Positions 7,050-12,955 of a stretch of 34,697 nt of DNA are shown piece by piece. Position numbers and translations under genes: made by a program. Origin of the DNA: a virus; IMG/VR virus record IMGVR_UViG_3300044972_000193, positions 1-34,697 of that record, one strand, 5' to 3'. Within the stretch, counting starts at the first letter, position 1; each line of letters begins with the position of its first letter. Under the pieces are notes generated by a model. It saw only the letters and a list, made by a program, of their open reading frames with translations. It was not told the DNA's origin and did no database searches.

Positions 7050-7907
7050 TTAAGTACCCCACTCATTTTTAAATAAAGGAACTTGTAGTCGATCACTATA
7101 ACGAAGACCGTGTTTCATAGCCGCTAATGCCACTGCTTTATTGTTTAGAGCATACACACTTTCTACGCCACCGACTGGCATCAAATATACAGGACCTTGA
7201 AATCCAGCATCTCTATATTCCTGTGTAGCCTTTAATGCGTCTTGGATGTCTTCTTCTGTTGCCACTACAAACTTCAAATATACATAACCATAGTTTTCAT
7301 AGTCAACGACTACTTTAGGTTTAATAGCATCCTTCCAGGGTTCACCTGCCGCCGGCAGTTTAGCACTTACACTAAATGTAATTTCTCTCTCATCACTGCC
7401 AAACGTCCAGTCTGTTAGATATTCTTTAAACTTTTCAGTCAATCGCATTGTGCCGTTAGTTTCAAAAGTAATCTCTTTCAAACCTTTCATACAAGATTGA
7501 TTCAACAAATCTGGGTAAGCCTTTTGCCATCCTAGCAAAGGCTCGCCACCTGTAATAACAAGATGCTCATCACGCCATTCTTTAAACGGCAATGTTGCTA
7601 CGATGTCTTTAGCAAGACCGTCAACTTCGATCATTGGGCTTAGATCTTTAAAGGCAGGATGCCAACTTGCATAGCTGTCACAGCCAGTACTAACTAACGG
7701 CAGTGATTTGTATTCTGTAAAAGCCTCAATCATTGTGTGCGTATGTGCAATCTCTTCTGCTTCGTGACTTAACTCACCCCTGGGCATACCAAAACCTTGA
7801 CAGGTAAAATTGCAGCCATATGTGCGTAGAAAAACGGAAGGCACACCCATAAAGCGCCCTTCACCTTGAATGGAATAGAATAACTCCGATACTTTAATTT
7901 TGTTCAT
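7050..7907 (-). CDS. queE: QueE, 7-carboxy-7-deazaguanine synthase (radical SAM)
   Basis: QueE converts 6-carboxy-tetrahydropterin to 7-carboxy-7-deazaguanine using S-adenosylmethionine and a 4Fe-4S cluster. Family marks: the N-terminal YSIQGEG (11-17), GVPSVFLRTYGCNFTC (21-36), the ITGGEPLLGW motif, ETNGT, and a late VYLMPVGG. The cluster cysteines appear as C32-x3-C36, but the expected third cysteine two residues on is replaced by Phe. The best candidate is C76 in GCDSYASWH, which aligns with the usual WCDT segment, implying a 39-residue insertion. At 285 aa it is longer than typical bacterial QueE (about 220). A consensus sigma70 promoter lies just upstream. With QueD and DpdA it belongs to a DNA deazaguanine pathway. 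Confidence 0.9.
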   Translation of the reverse strand: MNKIKVSELFYSIQGEGRFMGVPSVFLRTYGCNFTCQGFGMPRGELSHEAEEIAHTHTMIEAFTEYKSLPLVSTGCDSYASWHPAFKDLSPMIEVDGLAKDIVATLPFKEWRDEHLVITGGEPLLGWQKAYPDLLNQSCMKGLKEITFETNGTMRLTEKFKEYLTDWTFGSDEREITFSVSAKLPAAGEPWKDAIKPKVVVDYENYGYVYLKFVVATEEDIQDALKATQEYRDAGFQGPVYLMPVGGVESVYALNNKAVALAAMKHGLRYSDRLQVPLFKNEWGT

Positions 7908-7935
7908 TTGTTGTTCCTAGGAAGTACTTAAATAT

Positions 7936-7963
7936 ATTATACACTTTTATTTAGATTTGTCAA
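7936..7963 (-). promoter_or_regulatory. queE: Consensus sigma70 promoter for queE
   Basis: The minus strand has TTGACA (7958-7963), a 16-base spacer and TATAAT (7936-7941), 29 bases before the queE ATG. Both hexamers are perfect. The same 72-base intergenic region must also hold the plus-strand promoter of the radical SAM gene; a TATATT/TATTAT stretch is present there, but I see no convincing -35 on plus. Confidence 0.82.
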
Positions 7964-7979
7964 CAACATAAGGTAACAA

Positions 7980-8843
7980 ATGAGTAATTTAAAAACAACC
8001 ATTAATTGGATGCTTCACGATTATTGCACATCAGAATGTAGTTATTGTCCAACTCGACTGCGTGGCGGCGAACAACCAAGGGGAATACTTGATTACATGA
8101 AAATAACTCAAACACTAATCGATCATTATGATTCATTGGATAGAACTATTAATTGGACATTTAACGGTGGTGAACCATTGGACATGTTTGATTTTCCTAT
8201 GATGTTAAAGTTATGTAAAGAACGAGGTGGTACTATTGATCTTACTACTAACGGTGGAAAACTTTGGTTGGACTGGTGGGCTATAGAACCACACATTGAT
8301 AATTTGCATTTGTCGTATCATTATTGGCAAAACCCTAACCTTATAAAATTTATTATTCAAACATTTCAAAAAGCAGGAAAGCATATTGATATATCTGTTC
8401 CTATAAGGCCAGATCATTTTAATGAAGATTTAAAAAGAGCACTAGATATTGAATCTGAATTTAACATTGTTGTTTCTAAATCTATTTTATATAAAGAAGC
8501 TGATCATAATTTTGGAATGTATCTTTATGAAGATCAACAACTACGAATTATGCAAGGTGAGGAACTGGTAGAGGAGCATAAGCATCAACATGAAATTACT
8601 TTTGCAGAAAGATTTGAAGAAAAAGTAAATTCAAATCCATCTTATACGGGACAATTATGTAATCTAGGTATTGAAAAATTATCAATTTCTCAAACAGGCT
8701 GGGTGAGAGGAAGTAATTGTAATACTTCTCAATTTGGTAATATATGGGAGGAAGGGTTTACATTACCAACTTCTCCACAAAGATGTGTTATGGTATCTTG
8801 TATAGACGGGTCAGACCAACAAATAACTAAATTTAGTCAGTAA
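7980..8843 (+). CDS. Radical SAM enzyme with Twitch/SPASM-like C-terminal cysteines
   Basis: A 287-aa radical SAM protein. The cluster motif is C16-x3-C20-x2-C23 (CTSECSYCP), followed by FNGGEP (61-66), which binds SAM's methionine. The C-terminus carries four further cysteines (C227, C247, C269, C274) around GQLCNLGIEKLSI and FGNIWEEGF, as in the Twitch/SPASM half-domain that holds one auxiliary cluster. Enzymes with this layout modify peptides, nucleotides or carbohydrates; the substrate here is unknown. It is one of only two plus-strand genes, is divergent from queE, and is AT-rich (13 of 60 bases G/C at 8341-8400 and 8461-8520), suggesting later acquisition. An AAGG site precedes the ATG. 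Its stop overlaps the convergent MazG gene by 11 bases. Confidence 0.82.
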   Translation: MSNLKTTINWMLHDYCTSECSYCPTRLRGGEQPRGILDYMKITQTLIDHYDSLDRTINWTFNGGEPLDMFDFPMMLKLCKERGGTIDLTTNGGKLWLDWWAIEPHIDNLHLSYHYWQNPNLIKFIIQTFQKAGKHIDISVPIRPDHFNEDLKRALDIESEFNIVVSKSILYKEADHNFGMYLYEDQQLRIMQGEELVEEHKHQHEITFAERFEEKVNSNPSYTGQLCNLGIEKLSISQTGWVRGSNCNTSQFGNIWEEGFTLPTSPQRCVMVSCIDGSDQQITKFSQ

Positions 8844-9108
8844 AGATATTGGACCACTGCTTGAGTTTTTCTCGTTTGACCTCTGCGGCTTTATCAATGT
8901 TAGCCCAGCTTACAATGTCCAGTTCCTGCAAGATATCAATCATTGCACACAAGTCACCTAGCTCTTCTTCCAAGTGGTCTCTGTTAGTTTTAGATTTGCC
9001 TGGTTTAAGATTGTCCATGCCAAAACGACTAATTTTACTAACTGCTTGAATTACTTCTGCACATTCTTCCTGCAGAATATCCATTACTTCTTTTTCTTTA
9101 CTATTCAT
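8833..9108 (-). CDS. MazG-like nucleoside triphosphate pyrophosphohydrolase
   Basis: All-alpha NTP pyrophosphatase of 91 aa, a family that hydrolyses (d)NTPs or (p)ppGpp-like nucleotides to monophosphate and pyrophosphate. The metal-binding motif is split over two helices: EECAEV (14-19) and LEEELGDLCAMIDIL (46-60), matching EExxE...ExxD. The start at 9106-9108 was chosen because it overlaps the upstream stop as ATGA and begins just before the conserved helix; a longer frame from 9174 would add 22 unlikely residues. MazG homologues are frequent in marine phages and are thought to adjust host nucleotide pools. It is the last gene of the operon that begins at 11972. Confidence 0.85.
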   Translation of the reverse strand: MNSKEKEVMDILQEECAEVIQAVSKISRFGMDNLKPGKSKTNRDHLEEELGDLCAMIDILQELDIVSWANIDKAAEVKREKLKQWSNIFTD

Positions 9109-9563
9109 TGTTTTGCTTTTTCTGTTAAGTATGTGTCGTTGTGGATCCATTTGTTGTTGACTAAGAAACCCCATTCTCTACGTTGTGGTCCAGGCATGAA
9201 CATTGTCCAGCAGTCTGTTGCTTCTTTAAGCTCAACACGGTGATAGCTATTAGCAGGGCAAATACGGAAGTGCCCAGGACCACGCCAATGCCGTGTTTCA
9301 CTGATCTTGGCACCTTGTGAATTAAAGTTAGGAGTCCATTCATAATAACCACCTTTTAAAATAATTGTAGCGTAAGGCCATGGATGATCATGCACATCAT
9401 CGGGGTCTGACTTAAGAAACTTGTGAATGAACACATTAAAGGGGAAATGCTTTCTGTCTTTAAGAAAAATGTAGTAGCGTTCGAGGTAAGGCTCATTATC
9501 TTGTCTATCCATTACAATTCGTTTACGACCGACACGATCTAAAAAGTTTAGAAACCATCTCAC
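9105..9563 (-). CDS. Cupin-like protein, 152 aa
   Basis: The sequence resembles a single-domain cupin. Motif 1 is VHDHPW followed about 11 residues later by GGYYEW, and motif 2 is PANSYHRVEL, giving three histidines that could bind a metal. The role is unknown; the fold covers isomerases, dioxygenases and sugar-binding proteins. Its start overlaps the stop of the glycosyltransferase gene by four bases and its stop overlaps the MazG start by four, so it is tightly coupled to both. Position next to a glycosyltransferase makes a carbohydrate-related role possible, but this is only inference. Confidence 0.65.
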   Translation of the reverse strand: MRWFLNFLDRVGRKRIVMDRQDNEPYLERYYIFLKDRKHFPFNVFIHKFLKSDPDDVHDHPWPYATIILKGGYYEWTPNFNSQGAKISETRHWRGPGHFRICPANSYHRVELKEATDCWTMFMPGPQRREWGFLVNNKWIHNDTYLTEKAKQ

Positions 9564-10654
9564 TTTAAGTTCTCCAATAGTTTATTTGCACTAAAAAATT
9601 GTTCAGTCAAATCGTGTGTTTGTTTACGCAACTGGGGCAATCTTTTTTCATAGTGTGTCATAGTAACTATAATATGGTGACATAGTTCTTGTCTATGTGC
9701 TAGATAACTATCCCAGTCTTGTGTCCACTCGCTGGGATATTTAAATCCTTCGTAATACATTTCATTGTACGACAAACGATCCGGTACCATAGGAATAGCA
9801 TCTACAATGGCACCTTCATAACATCCAATGCCTAGTGTTTCTTGTAAACTTGCACTAAACACAATCTTACTTTCACCTAGCAAGTTGTGATATTCGTTTT
9901 TAGTAAGTTCTTGATCTTGACAAACAACAAACTCATATTGAGGTAATTGTTCTTTAAGATCACGGAAGATTTCCACTTGTTTCTCGGGAGCAATACGATG
10001 TGGAAACAAAATAAGATCACGTTTCTTCATGCCCTTATACAGATTCAAAGTTGAATCCATATATTCCATGGGCCAGCCAGTACGTACCATTTTACCGTTA
10101 TCATATCGTTCGTCAAAATCTTCCTCATACCACGGATTCTCTGAAGGCCAGCCATCCTCTAGAAGTTCGTTAAAGAATAATTTAACATGGAATTCTGTGG
10201 CAAAGTAGTTGTGATCAAAAGCATGATAGAAACTCTTTTCGGCATTTCTAACCCATTTCTTCTTACCAACTAATCGTCCTAAAAAGTCCTGTGGATCATA
10301 ACTACCAGCATGCCATAGTCCATGTGTGATTACTGGGATGCCTAGCAACTCACTCATATACTTTAAATTTATAATGCCCGGATGCCAAGCATCAGTAAAA
10401 AGAAAGTGGTCGCCAGGATGAACGGATCCGTCACAAAATAAACGGCCCATCTGCTCAACTTGTCGAGCTTTGTATATATTAGTACCACCAAAATTAAGGA
10501 AAGCACCAGGAGTAGTGGCGTTAGGAATATCTGTCGGACCAGAGATAATTTGAACATTGTGTCCTGCCTTTTGTAATAAGGAAGGTACATGGGCCTTCCA
10601 TTGACCCGTGTACCTTGTCTCAACTGATTCTAAATCAACGAGAAAAATTGTCAT
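9560..10654 (-). CDS. GT-B fold glycosyltransferase (GT4-like)
   Basis: A 364-aa glycosyltransferase. The N-terminal domain has a Rossmann-like start (MTIFLVDLESVE, and a loop around GHNVQIISGPTD). The C-terminal domain has LILFPHRIAPEKQVEIF and the EX7E motif of retaining GT4 enzymes, E272-TLGIGCY-E280, followed by DAIPMVPDRLSY, which binds the sugar nucleotide. The acceptor is unknown: modified DNA bases, as T4 glucosylates its cytosines, or host surface polysaccharide. It lies in the same operon as queD, which makes a hypermodified-base role worth testing. Its start overlaps the 80-aa gene by 20 bases and its stop overlaps the cupin start by four. Confidence 0.85.
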   Translation of the reverse strand: MTIFLVDLESVETRYTGQWKAHVPSLLQKAGHNVQIISGPTDIPNATTPGAFLNFGGTNIYKARQVEQMGRLFCDGSVHPGDHFLFTDAWHPGIINLKYMSELLGIPVITHGLWHAGSYDPQDFLGRLVGKKKWVRNAEKSFYHAFDHNYFATEFHVKLFFNELLEDGWPSENPWYEEDFDERYDNGKMVRTGWPMEYMDSTLNLYKGMKKRDLILFPHRIAPEKQVEIFRDLKEQLPQYEFVVCQDQELTKNEYHNLLGESKIVFSASLQETLGIGCYEGAIVDAIPMVPDRLSYNEMYYEGFKYPSEWTQDWDSYLAHRQELCHHIIVTMTHYEKRLPQLRKQTHDLTEQFFSANKLLENLK

Positions 10655-10877
10655 TGTTTTGGCCTCTAGGCTTAAAATCCCTACGGTAGTTTTTACGATC
10701 GCCTTGATATGGCGGACGAGAAAAATACCTATATTCCTGTGACCTATACAAGTCTGCAGGATTATAAGGAAGAAGGTTAAATCGGCAGTGATCTAACCAA
10801 GCGTCGAGATCGTCAAAGATCTTGTCTACTTCTGGCTTCATGCGAAGCGTTTTTTGAATATAGGCAGGTTGTGCCAT
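10635..10877 (-). CDS. Hypothetical small protein, 80 aa, basic C-terminus
   Basis: The N-terminal half is helical with an acidic stretch (KPEVDKIFDDLDAWLDHC). The C-terminal half is rich in Arg, Tyr, Asn and Gln (YFSRPPYQGDRKNYRRDF) and likely disordered, as in nucleic-acid-binding tails. No family recognised. It overlaps the glycosyltransferase start by 20 bases and lies 14 bases after queD, so it is part of the queD operon. Confidence 0.65.
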   Translation of the reverse strand: MAQPAYIQKTLRMKPEVDKIFDDLDAWLDHCRFNLLPYNPADLYRSQEYRYFSRPPYQGDRKNYRRDFKPRGQNNDNFSR

Positions 10878-10891
10878 AATAAAATACCTTT

Positions 10892-11284
10892 TTAGATTAA
10901 AGGGTTTGTTGATGGAAATTTAATGAAGCAGCCGTTCTCGCCGTCTTCACTTACGTCGACCCAAACCTCACGACCTGGGTATCTTGCCGAAATGGTGCCG
11001 TAAAGATCACGACTGATCATTTCGCAGGATTTGAAGTTGAGCTCTAGCGTACCTTCACTGTACAACTGTTCGAGCCAACGTTTGAACTGAATAAATTCAA
11101 TGTCACGATCGTCGTGGAACACTTGAATATAAATTTTAAAATGGAAAATATGACGATGTGGGTTTGCTAGGAAACTAACATCGTATTCTCCAGCTGTACA
11201 CAAATTAGGATCTGTGGCGGCAGCAGGGTAGCGGTGGATGCCTTCTTTACGGAAGGTTATCCAAATCATATTAAGATCGTTCAT
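10892..11284 (-). CDS. queD: QueD-like 6-carboxytetrahydropterin synthase (T-fold)
   Basis: QueD turns dihydroneopterin triphosphate into 6-carboxy-tetrahydropterin, the substrate of QueE. The 130-aa protein aligns by eye with the T-fold family: IHRYPAAA (H17) in place of the usual AAHRL, NPHRHIFHFKIYIQVF (H43 and H45) for the HGHxY zinc site, IEFIQFKRWLEQLY for the DF..LK helix, SCEMISRDLYGTI for the PT-E helix, and VWVDVSEDGENGCF at the end. C29 could be the catalytic cysteine, but it stands 14 residues before the HxH pair, more than usual. The ATG overlaps the upstream 57-aa gene's stop as ATGA; a second ATG lies five codons in. A 6-pyruvoyl-tetrahydropterin synthase activity is the main alternative. 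Confidence 0.78.
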   Translation of the reverse strand: MNDLNMIWITFRKEGIHRYPAAATDPNLCTAGEYDVSFLANPHRHIFHFKIYIQVFHDDRDIEFIQFKRWLEQLYSEGTLELNFKSCEMISRDLYGTISARYPGREVWVDVSEDGENGCFIKFPSTNPLI

Positions 11285-11454
11285 TCTACAGATTTCTTAG
11301 TTGTTTTAGTTTTAGTTTTAGGTTGCTCGGGCAAGTTGTCTTTCAACATGTTCATCATTTCCCACAATTTCCAATCGATGCTTTCTAGCAATTTGAAAAG
11401 TTTTTCTTCGGATGATTGTTGTGCAACTTGTTTTGTAATTTTAGAATTGATCAT
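11281..11454 (-). CDS. Small hypothetical protein, 57 aa
   Basis: A short open frame fills the gap between two genes of the queD operon exactly. Its ATG (11452-11454) overlaps the stop of the 173-aa gene as ATGA, and its TGA (11281-11283) overlaps the queD ATG in the same way. The product is one amphipathic helix (EEKLFKLLESIDWKLWEMM) followed by a Lys/Thr/Pro tail (EQPKTKTKTTKKSVE). The double four-base overlap is strong evidence that it is translated. Function unknown. Confidence 0.75.
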   Translation of the reverse strand: MINSKITKQVAQQSSEEKLFKLLESIDWKLWEMMNMLKDNLPEQPKTKTKTTKKSVE

Positions 11455-11972
11455 AGAATTTTATCCTCTTTATATTTGTCCCACGAAGTGAAATTATCAC
11501 GGTCCATTAATTTATGCAGGCTATGGGACCACACGCCTGGATTTGTGGCTTTAAAATCTTTGTCATCGATTTTAAGCATTGTATTATAATTCCATAATTT
11601 AATATAAGGAATAGGCACACGAATTTGAGGAATAAAATTATCATACTCGTTTAAACCGCCATCATTAAATTCTTCAACTGCACTTAGAGGAATGTCTAAT
11701 GAACATAGATAATCTTTGTCTAAAAAGAATTGAATCATATCCTGCCACTGATCCCATTCTTCTGGAGTATGTGGATTGAAACTGTGATTAGCACCAAAAA
11801 AGATATGCTCAATTCCATCAGGGTGTTTATCGAAATGATAAGCAATTTCATTAACAGGTTGTACGCCTGTGACAAACAGAGTACGCATACCAAATGCAGG
11901 AGTATGCTCGACTTCTGTGCCAATAAAGAATTGAACATCGCTTGCTTCACCAGTTGTATAATTTCGTTTCAT
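11451..11972 (-). CDS. Uncharacterised protein of the queD operon, 173 aa
   Basis: I do not recognise the family. The protein is alpha/beta with many aromatic and histidine residues: an N-terminal FFIGTEVEHTPAFGMRTLFV, a middle HIFFGANHSF, and a C-terminal IPQIRVPIPYIKLWNYNTM. It has a single cysteine, no Walker motif, and no radical SAM motif. It is the first gene of the operon that continues with the 57-aa gene, queD, the 80-aa gene, glycosyltransferase, cupin and MazG, so a role in 7-deazaguanine metabolism is likely from position only. The promoter places the predicted transcription start at or within a base of the ATG, and there is no ribosome binding site, so the mRNA may be leaderless. 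Confidence 0.75.
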   Translation of the reverse strand: MKRNYTTGEASDVQFFIGTEVEHTPAFGMRTLFVTGVQPVNEIAYHFDKHPDGIEHIFFGANHSFNPHTPEEWDQWQDMIQFFLDKDYLCSLDIPLSAVEEFNDGGLNEYDNFIPQIRVPIPYIKLWNYNTMLKIDDKDFKATNPGVWSHSLHKLMDRDNFTSWDKYKEDKIL

Positions 11973-11978
11973 GTTATT

Positions 11979-12007
11979 AGTATAGCGTAATAGTTAACAA
12001 TAGTCAA
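11979..12007 (-). promoter_or_regulatory. Near-consensus sigma70 promoter for the queD operon
   Basis: The minus strand has TTGACT (12002-12007), a 17-base spacer and TATACT (11979-11984): five of six in each hexamer with ideal spacing. Only six bases separate the -10 box from the ATG at 11972, so the transcript probably starts at the start codon. Confidence 0.72.
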
Positions 12008-12024
12008 TACTTAATTTTACCAAA

Positions 12025-12522
12025 TTAATCTGGTTTTGGAAAAGATTCACTAAAAGGCCAACTTGTGTTTGGATTAGGCCTTGGTTTAAGTTTAATATTT
12101 TCTTCAATTATTCTACCATCATCTTCACAAAGATCAACTTGGTATGGCGCAATGATATGTACAGCAGTATCTTCTTCACCCCAATCATGTTCCCCATCGA
12201 ATAGCCAACCTGCTCCACCCTCGTAGTAAAGTTCTTTAAGTTCTTGTTGTTCGAGTTCACCAATGTCATCACTAAACTCCCACTCAACGCTACAGCTATC
12301 ATCAAACTCGCAACCCCAGCCACAATCAGTTCGAGCATAAGCAACATCATCGCCTTCCCAGGGAAGATTACAATCTAAGTCACCTTCTACAAAGCCTTGA
12401 CCCCAGCGGTAAGTTTCGTCAATATTGAACCAGCTGATGCTGCCATCGGGATTCTCGCGAAACATTTCTACATGGTAGACAATGCTTTTCTTTTCTAGAG
12501 GTTTGATTACATATACAGTCAT
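12025..12522 (-). CDS. Highly acidic cysteine-containing hypothetical protein, 165 aa
   Basis: By hand count about 39 of 165 residues are Asp or Glu against about 12 Lys or Arg, so the protein is strongly negative. Five cysteines lie in DLDCN, TDCGWGCEFD, DSCS and DLCED; the CGWGC pair could bind metal. The N-terminus (VYVIKPLEKKSIVYHVEMF) is strand-like. Acidic phage proteins include DNA mimics that block restriction or repair enzymes, but nothing here proves that. It follows the 57-aa membrane protein gene with an ATGA overlap and ends the dpdA operon. Confidence 0.65.
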   Translation of the reverse strand: MTVYVIKPLEKKSIVYHVEMFRENPDGSISWFNIDETYRWGQGFVEGDLDCNLPWEGDDVAYARTDCGWGCEFDDSCSVEWEFSDDIGELEQQELKELYYEGGAGWLFDGEHDWGEEDTAVHIIAPYQVDLCEDDGRIIEENIKLKPRPNPNTSWPFSESFPKPD

Positions 12523-12692
12523 TTGAACATCCTTGTATCTAAAACAATTACTAATCCTAATATAACATATACTATACCATTGGTAATATCACCATTAATA
12601 ATATGCCCAACACCTGATCCTAGATTAACTCCGCCAATTACATAGCCGATTGATTTACGGTGACGGCCAAACCATTCAAAAAACTTATCCAT
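12519..12692 (-). CDS. Small membrane protein, 57 aa
   Basis: An open frame fills the gap between two genes. Its ATG (12690-12692) lies inside the end of the 89-aa gene (8-base overlap), and its TGA overlaps the next ATG as ATGA. The product starts MDKFFEWFGRHRKSIG and then has a Gly/Val/Ile-rich segment and a C-terminal hydrophobic helix (NGIVYVILGLVIVLD), consistent with one or two membrane passes and a positive N-terminus inside. A GAAGAAT sequence precedes the ATG as a weak ribosome binding site. Function unknown. Confidence 0.68.
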   Translation of the reverse strand: MDKFFEWFGRHRKSIGYVIGGVNLGSGVGHIINGDITNGIVYVILGLVIVLDTRMFK

Positions 12693-12954
12693 TATTCTTC
12701 ACCTTTGTTTTACGTTTAGGTTTAGATTCTGTTGTAGCCGGAATATTACTTTCTGCTTTTAATAGTGCGGCACGAACATCACGCAGTAATGCCTCGTCAT
12801 CCCATTCTAATTTTTCAGGATAACCATTATTGTATGTAATTGTTAAATGACTACCTTTAACTACTTTAGTTTCTGGTAAGATTATTTTAGCACTACCAGT
12901 TGTACCAGGCATGTCTAATATAATGCTATCTGATTTCTTTTTACGTGTTGCCAT
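12685..12954 (-). CDS. Hypothetical small protein, 89 aa, basic tail
   Basis: A small protein with charged ends: MATRKKKSD at the start and a Lys/Arg-rich SKPKRKTKVKNNG at the end. Between them lie beta strands (SIILDMPGTTGSAKIILPE) and a helix (DEALLRDVRAALLKAE). No family recognised. The basic tail suggests contact with nucleic acid. It begins one base after the dpdA stop and overlaps the membrane protein gene, so it is cotranscribed with dpdA. Confidence 0.65.
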   Translation of the reverse strand: MATRKKKSDSIILDMPGTTGSAKIILPETKVVKGSHLTITYNNGYPEKLEWDDEALLRDVRAALLKAESNIPATTESKPKRKTKVKNNG

Positions 12955-12955
12955 G

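Noticed and set aside
7049-7096. Longer start for the small AT-rich gene, overlapping queE
   Set aside because: The extension would overlap the conserved end of queE by 47 bases; an ATG directly after the queE stop is the simpler choice.
7955-7981. ATTTGT/ACAAAT inverted repeat around the ribosome binding site of the radical SAM gene
   Set aside because: Six-base A/T-rich arms with a 15-base loop would form only a weak hairpin, so I do not claim regulation.
9109-9174. Longer N-terminus for the MazG-like protein
   Set aside because: The extra 22 residues lie within the cupin gene and do not resemble the family; the ATGA overlap at 9105-9108 gives a standard length.
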